From the NCBI GenBank assembly GCA_002238565.1, contig MPMP01000056.1, forward strand, positions 1 to 33,684: a DNA stretch of 33,684 nucleotides, given 5' to 3'. This stretch comes from Albidovulum sp. bin36 (GTDB taxonomy: Bacteria; Pseudomonadota; Alphaproteobacteria; Rhodobacterales; Rhodobacteraceae). Of this stretch, positions 1 to 8,437 are shown in pieces (position 1 is the first letter of the stretch; each line of letters opens with the position of its first letter). Under the pieces are notes generated by a model. That model worked only from the letters and a program-made list of their open reading frames with translations. It did no database searches and was not told the origin of the DNA. A program made the translations under genes and the position numbers.

Positions 1-2
1 CC

Positions 3-269
3 CGGTGCTGCCAGTTCCAGGCCTATCACCAGGCGGTGACGAGCCGGCGCGGATACAAGCGCGCCATCGTCGCCGTGGCCCACAAGATGCTCCGCACCAT
101 CTATGCCATGCTGCGCGACGGCACGCCCTATGCCGATCCCGGGATCGACTATGAGCGCATCTCCGTCGGCCGCAAGGCCAGCCGCTGGCTGAAGAAGCTC
201 AAGCAGTATGGATACTTCGACCCGCTGGAACGCGAGGAACAAACCGACATGCCGACCCGAACCGCCTGA
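3..269 (+). CDS. IS110-family transposase, C-terminal fragment (cut by window edge)
   Basis: The reading frame is already open at base 3, so this is the 3' end of a longer gene. The roughly 88 visible residues carry the C-terminal signature of the IS110/IS116/IS902 transposase family: an RRGYKRAIVAVAH stretch followed by a helix ending in a MLRDGTPY motif. In this family the C-terminal domain holds the conserved serine region and works with an N-terminal RuvC-like DEDD domain, which would lie outside the window. The stop is TGA at 267-269. IS110 elements usually lack inverted repeats, so the element end downstream cannot be placed. Whether the gene is intact upstream is unknown. Confidence 0.8.
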   Translation, partial: RCCQFQAYHQAVTSRRGYKRAIVAVAHKMLRTIYAMLRDGTPYADPGIDYERISVGRKASRWLKKLKQYGYFDPLEREEQTDMPTRTA

Positions 270-585
270 GACCCGGCGTCGCCTTCAACCACTCTCGGCC
301 CGTCACGAGGCCGTTTCCGGGGAGCCCGAATAATCGCCGACAGTGAGTGACCGGCGACGCCTTCCAGACTGACGCCACCGTGGCTGCCTCTCGAAAAAAA
401 ACGGGTGCCGACGGCCAGGGGAAAGTGTGCCCAAAGCCCGAATAGAGTTTCAGAGAAAATACAAAGATCGTTCGATGAAAACGCGCATCGCTCCGGAATC
501 GTTTTCTTGTTGTCGACAAAAAAGAAATATAAACGAAACAAAAAGTAAATTTTAACAATTCGTTGGCGCTGATCGGAGGGAGAAC
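270..585. other. Gene-free stretch: IS110 tail and leader of the sugar isomerase gene
   Basis: No plausible gene is seen on either strand. The first part is GC-rich and may be the untranslated end of the IS110 element. From about 460 the sequence becomes clearly AT-rich with runs of A, which suits a promoter or leader region for the gene starting at 586. A perfect 10-bp palindrome lies at 510-519. Confidence 0.5.
510..519. promoter_or_regulatory. Candidate operator palindrome upstream of the sugar isomerase
   Basis: TTGTCGACAA is a perfect 10-bp palindrome, and the flanks add several more matched positions with interruptions. It lies about 66 bases upstream of the isomerase start in AT-rich DNA, a usual place for a sugar-responsive repressor site. 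No regulator gene is seen nearby, so the assignment is inference only. Confidence 0.25.
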
Positions 586-2052
586 ATGGATAGAACAGCA
601 AGTCGCCGAGTTACTTTGGGGGTTGTGATTGGAAGCAGGGCGTTTTTCAGCCCTGCTCCCTGCAAGCAGGCCCGCGACGAGGTGTTGATGCTGCTGGAGG
701 AACTTGATGTTCGCACCGTGATTCTGCCGTTTGAGGCCACCGCGAATGGTGCGGTTCAATCGATTGAGGACGCCAGGCTCTATGCGGACAAGTTCAAGGC
801 GCACAGGGACGAAATCGACGGGCTGGTTATTTGCCTGCCGAACTTTGGGGACGAAATTGCAGTGGCCGAACTAGTCAATCGCGCCCGGCTTGGAGTGCCA
901 ATCCTGCTTCAGGCCAGTAACGACGAGATCAATAAGGTCGACGTCCACTCGCGGCGAGATGCATTCTGCGGCAAGATTTCGATTTCCAACAACTTCTGGC
1001 AGTATGGAGTTCCTTTCACCGAGACGACCAGCCACACGGTCGATATTGCGTCGGATGAATTCGCCGATGATCTTGACCGCTTTGCAAGCGTATGCCGTAC
1101 GGTTCGGGGCCTGAAGAACGCGCGAATTGGAGCGATCGGCGCCCGAACCGGCCCGTTCCACACTATGCGGTATTCTGAAAAGCTGCTCCAGGCCAGCGGA
1201 ATCACCGTGATCACCGTCGATCTTTCAGAGATGATTCACGCTGCCGGCCAGATTTCGGACGACGCACCGGAACTGAAACGGAAGCTTGAAAAAATCGCGG
1301 GATACGGAACTATTCCAGCTCATATCAAACCTGAGCAAATTCGGAAACAGGCGAAATGGACGCTGGCTGTAAATCGCTGGATCGAGGACAACCAGTGCGA
1401 TGCCTCCGCCATACAGTGCTGGCGATCGCTGCAGGATAATTTTGGCTGCGCCACCTGCGTGACTATGTCAATGATGGGTGAAGAGTTAATGCCGTCGGCC
1501 TGCGAGGTCGACGTGATGGGGGCGTTGTCGATGTATGCGCTAACGCTGTCTTCCGGGAATCCTTCGGCAATTCTGGACTGGAACAACAATTACGGCAAGG
1601 CCAAGGACATGTGCGTCTGCACCCATTGCGGCAACTTTCCGAAAAGCTTCATTGGCAACACTCCCGAGATTTCGGAACTCGACGTTTTGGGCGAGGCGAT
1701 CGGGCGCGAAAAATGCTTCGGCGCAGTGAAGGGAAAAGTAAAAGCCGGCGAAATGACATTTTTCCGTATGTCGACCGACGACAGGGCCGGGACAATAAAA
1801 TCGTATGTCGGCGAGGGCGAATTCACTGATGACCCGTTCGGAATGGATGGCGGCATTGCCGTTGCGCGAGTCAATGACCTTCGTCGGCTGATGCGATTTA
1901 TAACCCAGCAGGGATTCGAGCATCATGTGGCAATGGTGCGCGGGCACCACGCCGAAATCGTTAAAGAGGCGGTTTACCGCTATCTCGGCTGGCCGATATA
2001 TCACCATGGTGGCGATCCTGATCCGCAGTTGTCCACTCCTGTCCGTTTTTGA
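586..2052 (+). CDS. L-fucose/L-arabinose isomerase-like sugar isomerase
   Basis: This 488-residue protein looks like a member of the L-fucose/L-arabinose isomerase superfamily (COG2407 type), metal-dependent cytoplasmic aldose-ketose isomerases. The N-terminal 170 residues form the substrate-binding alpha/beta region (DGLVICLPNFGDE near 78-90). The C-terminal region shows the expected metal ligands: Glu307 in SACEVD, Asp331 in ILDWNNN and His446 or His447 in FEHHVAMVRG, matching the Glu/Asp/His set of FucI. A Cys-rich CVCTHCGN segment at 343-349 follows. A strong ribosome binding site, GGAGGG at 575-580, fixes the ATG. No kinase, aldolase or sugar transporter is adjacent, so the substrate is unknown; some COG2407 proteins act on other sugars, possibly including sulfoquinovose. 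Confidence is good for the fold and low for the substrate. Confidence 0.75.
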   Translation: MDRTASRRVTLGVVIGSRAFFSPAPCKQARDEVLMLLEELDVRTVILPFEATANGAVQSIEDARLYADKFKAHRDEIDGLVICLPNFGDEIAVAELVNRARLGVPILLQASNDEINKVDVHSRRDAFCGKISISNNFWQYGVPFTETTSHTVDIASDEFADDLDRFASVCRTVRGLKNARIGAIGARTGPFHTMRYSEKLLQASGITVITVDLSEMIHAAGQISDDAPELKRKLEKIAGYGTIPAHIKPEQIRKQAKWTLAVNRWIEDNQCDASAIQCWRSLQDNFGCATCVTMSMMGEELMPSACEVDVMGALSMYALTLSSGNPSAILDWNNNYGKAKDMCVCTHCGNFPKSFIGNTPEISELDVLGEAIGREKCFGAVKGKVKAGEMTFFRMSTDDRAGTIKSYVGEGEFTDDPFGMDGGIAVARVNDLRRLMRFITQQGFEHHVAMVRGHHAEIVKEAVYRYLGWPIYHHGGDPDPQLSTPVRF

Positions 2053-2177
2053 GGGTTCGTAGGCATTTTCCGCAACTCCAGAATGTCTTGAAGTATCTGC
2101 GCGGTGCAAGATGGATAAGAACTATTATGGAAAATGTTGTAGGAATGAGCAGCTTGCAGGTGCGCCCGCGACACCGA

Positions 2178-2470
2178 TCATTCACTCTTCCAGTTGTCGA
2201 AGGCCCGGGCAAAGTCGTCGGGAAAGGAGACCGCGTGTCCAACCCATCGCGTAAAGCCCATTGTTGGCCTGAGCAACCACTGATCGTTCAGTATAGGCGC
2301 TCCTGCCAGAGGTAGTCCAAGGCCTTGGGAAGTTTGCCGAAGTCCTCGATTGGCGCGAACTTGCATGTTGCGGCAAACTTAATCTGAAGTTCCAGAGAGA
2401 GATTCGCAGTTTTGCCTTTTTTTTCAGGGAGTTTCTCTCGATCGGAATTCGGGGTTCTGCCTACATCGCC
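2178..2470 (-). pseudogene. Unidentified minus-strand gene remnant with one frameshift
   Basis: On the minus strand a protein-like reading runs from about 2470 to about 2297, with segments such as KLPEKKGKTANLSLELQIKF and APIEDFGKLPKALDYLWQER. It meets a stop, and a one-base shift near 2296-2305 continues it as LNDQWLLRPTMGFTRWVGH, ending FPDDFARAFDNWKSE with TGA at 2178-2180. The residue mix across the joint is protein-like, which favours a single gene broken by an indel. I do not recognise the family, and no start or upstream part could be found. It may be the 3' end of a gene truncated by an old rearrangement. Confidence 0.35.
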
Positions 2471-2527
2471 TAGCCTCCGCGGGATTCGTCCCGATTCCGT
2501 CGACTAGGCGACGCGATTACCGGCGGC

Positions 2528-2851
2528 ATGGACAACAGGGAGCAGTTCGAAAGGCGCATTTTTCTGAAATTTCGGAGATTCCCGGTATTGTCGATTCGGA
2601 GCTCGAAACTTCGCTCAAGAGAACGAATCCGGGGAATGTGAGGCGATGACGGGCACGCTGGCGGAAAAGTGGCTTGCCGGAGGCGAGGCCAAGGGCCAGG
2701 TCGAATTGCTGCTGGAGCTTTTGGAACGGCGCTTCGGAGAACTTCCCACCGACATCCGCTATCGGATTCGGGGATCAGGACCTAGGCGGGAGCGGTTCTG
2801 TACGCGGCGACTCTGGACGACGTTTTCGCGGCGGGGACGCGGGAGCATTGA
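2528..2851 (+). pseudogene. Rpn-family nuclease / DUF4351 protein remnant, frameshifted
   Basis: Three reading-frame pieces line up with the C-terminal part of an Rpn (recombination-promoting nuclease, PD-(D/E)XK) protein with a DUF4351 tail. Piece one, about 2560-2640, reads ISEIPGIVDSELETSLKRTN. Piece two, from 2646, reads MTGTLAEKWLAGGEAKGQ then VELLLELLERRFGELPTDIR, the hallmark of DUF4351. Piece three, 2786-2851 in another frame, reads AGAVLYAATLDDVFAAGTRE and ends in TGA. At least two indels separate the pieces, near 2640 and between about 2760 and 2785. The N-terminal nuclease domain is missing, so the gene is dead. Rpn genes are often amplified in bacteria with many mobile elements, which fits the setting. 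Confidence 0.6.
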
Positions 2852-3396
2852 TGCATAGCCAAGCTTAATTCAGGCGGCGGAATTTCCAGGGAAGCGACTA
2901 GAGACATCGCCTTTGAGTCAGCGATTTCAAACCAGTCGAATTTCAGGCGCAGCCAGTAATTTCAACAAGAATTGGAGCGGTTAGGAATTTTAGGCGACGG
3001 ACTCGATACTTGATATTTATAAGAGGATTCTGGCAGTTTCCATGTACTTGGCCGCCCATGCCGAACCAAGAGAAAGTCCGGCAGCGCAGGATGCCGCAAA
3101 ATTTCCCGTGCATAAATCGAGCCTAACGAATTCTACTAATCTTTTCAATCAATGCATGCACGGCATCCGCCGTTTTCGCCAAAAATATGATCGTTTCTTT
3201 CTCCAACGAATCTTTCCAAAGCTGGAACTATTCGCAGAGCAAGTCGCAGTCGCTGGCCGCGCGACCCGGGAGTTATCTGCCGCAATTAGCGAAACGACCG
3301 GAATTGCAATGTATATCTTCCAAACGCCGACGAGTGATAACGGCTTTTGTCGCGATGCCGCTCCTCGGCAGCTTCTCGCGCCAATGCTCCTGCAAG
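2852..3396. other. Gene-free stretch
   Basis: About 545 bases between the Rpn remnant and the end of the convergent M20 gene. Reading frames here have no recognisable domain and unnatural composition. No tRNA, clear terminator or repeat is seen. Confidence 0.45.
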
Positions 3397-4674
3397 TCAG
3401 TGTTCGCGCAGCAGTGCGGCGATCGCCAATGCCATGACGCCCGCGCTATCCACCATATCGTCGATTCCGATCCATTCGTCGGGTTGGTGGGCGAGGTCGA
3501 GGACTCCGGGGCCGTAGGCGATGCAATTCTTTAGCTTCCCAATACGATCAATGTGCTTTTGGTCATATGTGCCCGGCGAAACTACGTAGTCGGGCGAGCA
3601 GCCTAAAACTCGTTCGATCGCGGAATCAACGGCTTGCGCTACCGGTGCTTGGCGATCGGTCAAGACGGGATCAACATCGTAGAAATCACGGAGTTCCCAT
3701 TCAAATCCTTGCCGCCTCGCAGCGACTTTGCGCACTAGGGAACGGATTTCATTTTTGACTTCATCGATAGGCTCCTCGGCAAGAAACCGCCTGTCGAGCA
3801 CGATGCGGCATCGGTCGGGCACGCAGGAAGCAGGATAGCCGCTGTATTCCTTCGCAGGTTCAGGTTCGCCGCCATGAATGGAGTTTATGTTGAGAGTCGA
3901 CTGGCGGGCGCCTTCGGGAACGACGGGCATTTCAGTTCGCCGCTCGGCGAGTTTCGGAAAAAGGCTTTCTTCCATTTCGGCAATTGTAGCCGACATGTGC
4001 CGCACGGCGCAATCTCCGAGGAAAGGCATGGATCCGTGCGCGATTCGACCGCTGATTTCAAGTTCCGCCCACCACAGCCCGCGATGCCCGAGGCAAATCC
4101 GGTTCTTGTTCAAAGGCTCGGGAATTATTACGTGGTGCACCCGCGGCGGCGAGAAATATCCCCGTTCCGCTAGCCACGCGACTCCGCCGTAGCCGCCGGA
4201 TTCCTCGTCCGCCGTTCCTGAAATTTCTATTGCTCCCCGGTAATCGGGACTGCATGCGATGAATGCTTCGGCGGCGATGATCGAGGCGGCGAGCCCACCC
4301 TTCATGTCGCAGGCTCCGCGTCCAAAAATTCGTCCGTCTCGAATTTCGCCGCCAAACGGGTCGACGGTCCAGTCGCTGCCGACAGCAACAACATCGGTAT
4401 GCGAATTGAAGTGGACGCATTCGCCCGGCGCGATTCCTTCGCGCCGGGCGATTAAATTCCACCGCGGATACCGCTCGCTGTCCGCCGGAGCCCCCTCCGC
4501 TCGTAGAAGTTCCGTGGCGAAGCCGGACCGCTGGAGTCGAGCTCTCAGAAACTCGCAAATCTCCCGATAGTTGTCGCCGGGCGGGTTGAGCGTGGGAATG
4601 GCGATAAGTTTGCGCGTCAATTCGATCAAATCGCCGCGCCTGCCCGCAACTTCCGACAGCAGCCTTTCAATCAC
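3397..4674 (-). CDS. M20-family zinc deacylase, ArgE/DapE type
   Basis: This protein has the full set of M20 metallopeptidase motifs. Numbered from the GTG start chosen here (425 residues) these are: HTD with His92 and Asp94, the bridging Asp123 in GRGACDMKGG, the catalytic and ligand pair Glu157/Glu158 in TADEES, Glu186 in PEP, the dimerisation-domain His213 and the C-terminal ligand His396 in HQPDEW. ArgE/DapE-type enzymes hydrolyse N-acyl bonds such as N-acetylornithine or N-succinyl-diaminopimelate, but many of this subgroup act on other substrates. The frame is open to a TTG at 4737, but M20 proteins normally begin just before the IERLLSEV helix, which favours GTG at 4674; the ribosome site is weak for both. 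It stands alone in its operon context, so no pathway can be assigned. Confidence 0.8.
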   Translation of the reverse strand: MIERLLSEVAGRRGDLIELTRKLIAIPTLNPPGDNYREICEFLRARLQRSGFATELLRAEGAPADSERYPRWNLIARREGIAPGECVHFNSHTDVVAVGSDWTVDPFGGEIRDGRIFGRGACDMKGGLAASIIAAEAFIACSPDYRGAIEISGTADEESGGYGGVAWLAERGYFSPPRVHHVIIPEPLNKNRICLGHRGLWWAELEISGRIAHGSMPFLGDCAVRHMSATIAEMEESLFPKLAERRTEMPVVPEGARQSTLNINSIHGGEPEPAKEYSGYPASCVPDRCRIVLDRRFLAEEPIDEVKNEIRSLVRKVAARRQGFEWELRDFYDVDPVLTDRQAPVAQAVDSAIERVLGCSPDYVVSPGTYDQKHIDRIGKLKNCIAYGPGVLDLAHQPDEWIGIDDMVDSAGVMALAIAALLREH

Positions 4675-5347
4675 TTGGCACCGCTTAATTCTCCTCTCCG
4701 TCGAGTACAATCTAGTTGCACTTTCCAAACCGGTCAATTCACGCGGCCGTTTTTCGGAAATTGATTTGTCGGAGCCGTTTTCGATTCGGATTGGCGAAAT
4801 CGCCGCGATGAATTCGAAGGCATCGGCTTGTCCTTAGCCTAGCCTATGCGCTGAAATTGTCCGAAGCCGACTCCGATTATCATGAACGCATGACTAGGCG
4901 GTCCGATCACGGTCGCCAAAAGAATCCTAGGCCGGCGAAACGCAATTTCCGGGGCGGTTGTCCTGCTCCCCAGATCTTCTGCATTCCAGTCGGCTGGACT
5001 TCGCAATTTAGCGGAACGGACTCGCCGAACGCCATTTCTTCGGCGAAACCGATTTTGCGTATCGGAGACGTTCACAACGGACGCAAGCATCGTTCGCCTT
5101 ATTGTCAAGACATGACTGCCGGGCTGCCCGACGGCGCTTGTTTCGAATAGCCTTCTGCCGAAAGCGGCGCGAAATTCGAAAATCTTTCCGCATCCATGTC
5201 GCAAGGCGGCAGTTTCCTAGCCTTGATCGGGTTACAATTCTCCATTCCGATGCATATTTTATTATGATCTAGACGAAACTGCGTTTAGGCCGGCCGGCGC
5301 TCCGTGGCGGTCGGCTACTGCGCTAATATTAGCGAAGTTGCCAGATC
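4675..5347. other. Gene-free stretch
   Basis: About 670 bases between divergently transcribed genes, so promoters for the M20 enzyme and for the DUF1523 gene should lie here, though no clear -35/-10 pair stands out. Open frames inside have no family features and probably are not genes. Confidence 0.45.
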
Positions 5348-5914
5348 ATGCGCTATTTGAAGTTCACATTAAAGTACGGATGGCGAATTTTGCTGCCGCT
5401 GCTTGCGATACTGGTTTTGGACTACACGTTGCCGGCGAGAGACGCGGTCAAGATCGTCGGGACGGAGGTGGTCAGAACAAATGTAGGAACTTCCAGTATG
5501 TTTTGGGCCGGCGGCGATGCCGAGACCGACGCATCCGGCAATCGCGATGTAAGATTCATTAATGCTGTTCGAGCTTCGGGAGCTCCTAGAGTCTACCGCA
5601 ATGAAGACACCGGATGGGGATGGCCGCCTTACTTGAAATTCAACAGCGGCGACCTCCAAGCCGATGCTCAAAACGTGGCAAGCACGGAAAAATGGGTCAA
5701 AGTCACGCACTACGGCTGGAGAATTACTTTCCGTTCGATTTATCCCAATGCCGTGTCGATTGAGGAGATCGCGGGGCCGGATGCGCTTGGGTTTATGAAT
5801 TGGTTTCGAATAATATTCCTAGCGTTCATGGCATTCTTGGCACTGATAATTTGGCGGCTCTGGAATAGGATGCGAGACTGGTTCGCAGACAAGATTCCTT
5901 TCAAACGCGGTTAA
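5348..5914 (+). CDS. DUF1523 family membrane protein
   Basis: The 188-residue product matches the DUF1523 family, known from alphaproteobacteria, especially Rhodobacterales. An N-terminal membrane segment (about 11-29) is followed by an extracytoplasmic domain with the family's hallmark stretches: VGTEVVRT near 37-44, DVRFINAV at 67-74, YRNEDTGWGWPPYLKF at 83-98 and VTHYGWRIT near 119-127. A second membrane segment at about 153-172 comes before a short basic tail. Its function is not known. It lies near the sdh operon but on the opposite strand. The ATG at 5348 gives the expected hydrophobic N terminus; the ribosome site upstream is weak. Confidence 0.85.
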   Translation: MRYLKFTLKYGWRILLPLLAILVLDYTLPARDAVKIVGTEVVRTNVGTSSMFWAGGDAETDASGNRDVRFINAVRASGAPRVYRNEDTGWGWPPYLKFNSGDLQADAQNVASTEKWVKVTHYGWRITFRSIYPNAVSIEEIAGPDALGFMNWFRIIFLAFMAFLALIIWRLWNRMRDWFADKIPFKRG

Positions 5915-6059
5915 ACCGCCGAATCGCAGCTTATTTCATTTTAGCGGACGCGGTTGAAAGATCGCAGGCTAACCTACAAGCCGGGCAACTCAAAGATTAT
6001 CGAAATGAATTGAGTGTTTCCGGCGCGCGGGAGCCTAATCGACGCGGTTGGCCAAATAG

Positions 6060-7133
6060 CTAGGCCGACTGCATTTTGAAATACTCCAGCATCGAGTCTG
6101 CGGTGCGTTCAATATCCTCGTCGCCAATTCCTCGATGGACTACGATGCGCATCGTAGGCATTTGCCAGCCAATCAGGATGCCTCGCTTCTCCAGGAATCT
6201 CCGAAACGGCGCGTGGTCGCATGGCTTCGGCGTTACGAAAACCATGTTGGTAGCCGCTTCCGCAGCAATTCCCCATTCATCCGGAAACCGGGCGATCGCC
6301 GCGGACAACGCTTTCGCGCGGCGGCGGTCTTCGGCCAAGCCGGCAATATTGTTTTCCAGCGCATAAATGCCCGCGGCGGCCAGAACTCCCGACTGACGCA
6401 TCGACCCGCCCAGTATTTTTCGGTTCCGTCGCGCCGCTGCGCAAAATTCCCTTGATCCGGCCAGCACCGTTCCGGCCGGTGCGCCTAATCCCTTCGATAA
6501 GCACGCGGAAACGGAGTCGGCAACGCCGGCCAGCGCTGCAGGCGATTCCTCCAGGCTCTCGGCCGCGTTGAACAGCCTTGCGCCGTCCAGGTGCACCGAA
6601 AGACCGGCTTCGCGCGCCGCCGATGCCGAAAGCGCAAGTTTGTCTAGGAAAATCGCGGAGCCGGAAACCGTGTTTTCGAGGCAAAGCAATCGAGTTCGCG
6701 GACAATGGGGATCGTCCGGCTTGATCGCCGCCTTTACGTTTGCCGGGGCGAGAGACCCGTCCGTTTCGGTTTTTATCGGGCACATCGCGATACCGCCGAG
6801 TACCGAGGCTCCGCCCGCTTCGGATTTAATTGAATGGTAGTTCTCGCCTGCTATCAATTCGTCGCCGCGGCCGCAGTGCGCGAGAATGGCCGCTAGATTG
6901 CTCTGCGTTCCAGACGGGAAAAAGATGGAGGCTTCCTTGCCGAGAATCCGCGCGGCCATTGCTTCCAGTTCGATGACGGTCGGATCTTCGCCGTAGACGT
7001 CGTCGCCTACTTTCGCCTCGGCCATGGCTTTGCGCATGCCCTCGTCCGGCTTCGTAACCGTGTCGCTGCGCAGGTCCACTGTATCGGCATTCGATTGATC
7101 TCGCTTCATGGTCGAATATGCAGAGGATGCCAT
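6060..7133 (-). CDS. ltaE: Low-specificity L-threonine aldolase (PLP enzyme)
   Basis: The 357-residue protein matches the fold-type I threonine/beta-hydroxy amino acid aldolases, which split L-threonine or L-allo-threonine into glycine and acetaldehyde. Visible motifs are the N-terminal LRSDTVT (21-27), His100 in ENYHSI, the PLP-binding LDGARL with Asp183 and Arg185, and the Schiff-base lysine Lys214 in LSKGLGAPAGT. The C terminus carries the small domain with MRIVVHRGI. The start is well supported: an AAAGGAG ribosome site (complement of 7142-7148) lies 8 bases before the ATG at 7133. It follows sdhB on the same strand after about 190 bases, so it could be co-transcribed, though it has its own ribosome site. 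Length is normal and no key residue is missing. Confidence 0.9.
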   Translation of the reverse strand: MASSAYSTMKRDQSNADTVDLRSDTVTKPDEGMRKAMAEAKVGDDVYGEDPTVIELEAMAARILGKEASIFFPSGTQSNLAAILAHCGRGDELIAGENYHSIKSEAGGASVLGGIAMCPIKTETDGSLAPANVKAAIKPDDPHCPRTRLLCLENTVSGSAIFLDKLALSASAAREAGLSVHLDGARLFNAAESLEESPAALAGVADSVSACLSKGLGAPAGTVLAGSREFCAAARRNRKILGGSMRQSGVLAAAGIYALENNIAGLAEDRRRAKALSAAIARFPDEWGIAAEAATNMVFVTPKPCDHAPFRRFLEKRGILIGWQMPTMRIVVHRGIGDEDIERTADSMLEYFKMQSA

Positions 7134-7324
7134 TCGAAAATCTCCTTTCGCTTCTTGCCCGGCGGGCTGGACGCAAGACCTGTCCGCGAACGGTTTGGAT
7201 CAGGTGCCTACCGGTGAAGCGGCCGCGGCGCTTTCCGTCTTCGTTAGAGGATCTTCGGCCAGGCGAAGGGCGGAGGCCGTCAAGTTCAAGCCGATTGGCC
7301 GGCAATCATCGGGCGGTCTTCGCG

Positions 7325-8104
7325 TTACTCTGTTCTTGCAGCGAGCATTTTTTTCAATTCCGCGATCGCCCGCGCAGGGTCCAATCCTTTCGGGCAGGTA
7401 TCCGAGCAATTCAGAATCGTATGGCACCTGTAGAGCTTGAAAGGGTCCTCGATATCATCCAGGCGCGAGTCGGTTTTTTCGTCGCGGCTGTCGATAGCCC
7501 AGCGATACGCATGCAGCAGAGCGGCCGGGCCCAGATACCTGTCGCTATTCCACCAGTAGCTCGGGCAGGATGCCGAGCAGCATGCGCACATGACGCATTC
7601 GTAAAGCCCGTCCAGCTTTTTCCGGTCCTGCGGCGACTGCTTCCATTCGTCTCCAGGCTGCTCGGATACGGTTTCCAGCCATGGCCTGATCGATGCGTGC
7701 TGCTCGTAAAATTGGCGGAGATCCGGCACGAGATCCTTTACGACCGCAAGATGCGGCAAGGGATAGATGACCACGTCGCCCTTGATCTCATCGATGCCCT
7801 TGATGCAGGCGAGCGTGTTGCCTCCGTCTATGTTCATGGCGCACGACCCGCATATGCCTTCTCGGCAGGAGCGCCTGAATGTCAGCGTCGGGTCGATCTC
7901 GTTTTTTATCTTGATGAGCGCGTCAAGGACCATCGGACCGCACTCGTCTAGATCTAGACGATAGGTGTCCAGTCGAGGATTGTCGCCGTCGTCGGGGTTC
8001 CACCTGTAAATCCTGAATGCGCGCAGGTTCGTCCCGCCGTCCGGCTTCGGCCAGCTCTTGCCCGCGACAATTCGCGAGTTTTTGGGAAGCGCGAACTGGG
8101 CCAT
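7325..8104 (-). CDS. sdhB: Succinate dehydrogenase iron-sulfur subunit
   Basis: This 259-residue subunit carries electrons from the SdhA flavin to ubiquinone in complex II. The N-terminal plant-type ferredoxin domain has [2Fe-2S] cysteines 80, 85, 88 and 100 ([10 protein letters not shown] then LAC). The C-terminal domain has the [4Fe-4S] and [3Fe-4S] cysteines in [12 protein letters not shown] (170-181) and in [14 protein letters not shown] (227, 233, 237). The frame extends further upstream, but the ATG at 8104 is chosen because the protein then starts at [10 protein letters not shown] as in alphaproteobacterial homologues and an AAAGGAT-like site precedes it. It is the last gene of the sdh operon, 4 bases after the lipoprotein gene. 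Confidence 0.96.
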   Translation of the reverse strand: MAQFALPKNSRIVAGKSWPKPDGGTNLRAFRIYRWNPDDGDNPRLDTYRLDLDECGPMVLDALIKIKNEIDPTLTFRRSCREGICGSCAMNIDGGNTLACIKGIDEIKGDVVIYPLPHLAVVKDLVPDLRQFYEQHASIRPWLETVSEQPGDEWKQSPQDRKKLDGLYECVMCACCSASCPSYWWNSDRYLGPAALLHAYRWAIDSRDEKTDSRLDDIEDPFKLYRCHTILNCSDTCPKGLDPARAIAELKKMLAARTE

Positions 8105-8108
8105 CAAT

Positions 8109-8435
8109 TTATCCTTTTGTCCTTTGATCGAGCTGCTCGGCGAGAGTACGGGTGGGCTGTTCGCCTGAACGCTTGACGACGCACTCTGCGAATACGTCGG
8201 CGGGCCGTCGGCCGGCAAGATAGTCCGCGCTCGCCGAAACCACGACGCCGCTTCTTACCTCCCCCGAGGAATTGAAGCCGAATCCTATCGTGGTCTTCGG
8301 CGGCGCGGCCGCCTGGAGAGCCGTGTTCTCGCACGAGGCCATCGCCGCCTCCACGGAGACAGGCTCCCTTTTGCAGGAGGCTAGGCCGACGATTAGAACG
8401 CACGGCGCAAGAATTGCGATTATGCTTCTTTGCAT
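8109..8435 (-). CDS. Small lipoprotein encoded between sdhA and sdhB
   Basis: The 108-residue product begins with a typical lipoprotein signal peptide: MQRS, a hydrophobic core, then the lipobox L18-A19-S20-C21. The following Lys suggests outer-membrane sorting. The mature part has no known catalytic motif; its centre ([20 protein letters not shown], then [16 protein letters not shown]) is Gly/Ser/Val-rich and may form a beta structure, with two cysteines (CENT and ECV) that could pair in the periplasm. The gene sits tightly in the sdh operon, 2 bases after sdhA and 4 before sdhB, so it is surely co-transcribed. A longer in-frame extension exists, but the lipobox supports the ATG at 8435. From memory, small uncharacterised genes occupy this place in Rhodobacterales. 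Its role is unknown. Confidence 0.75.
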   Translation of the reverse strand: MQRSIIAILAPCVLIVGLASCKREPVSVEAAMASCENTALQAAAPPKTTIGFGFNSSGEVRSGVVVSASADYLAGRRPADVFAECVVKRSGEQPTRTLAEQLDQRTKG

Positions 8436-8437
8436 GG

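Noticed and set aside
3042..3437. 131-residue plus-strand frame before the M20 gene end
   Set aside because: No recognisable domain, poor codon pattern, and it runs into the M20 coding region on the other strand.
4857..5150. Small plus-strand frame in the gap before the DUF1523 gene
   Set aside because: No family features, no ribosome site, and an unnatural residue mix.
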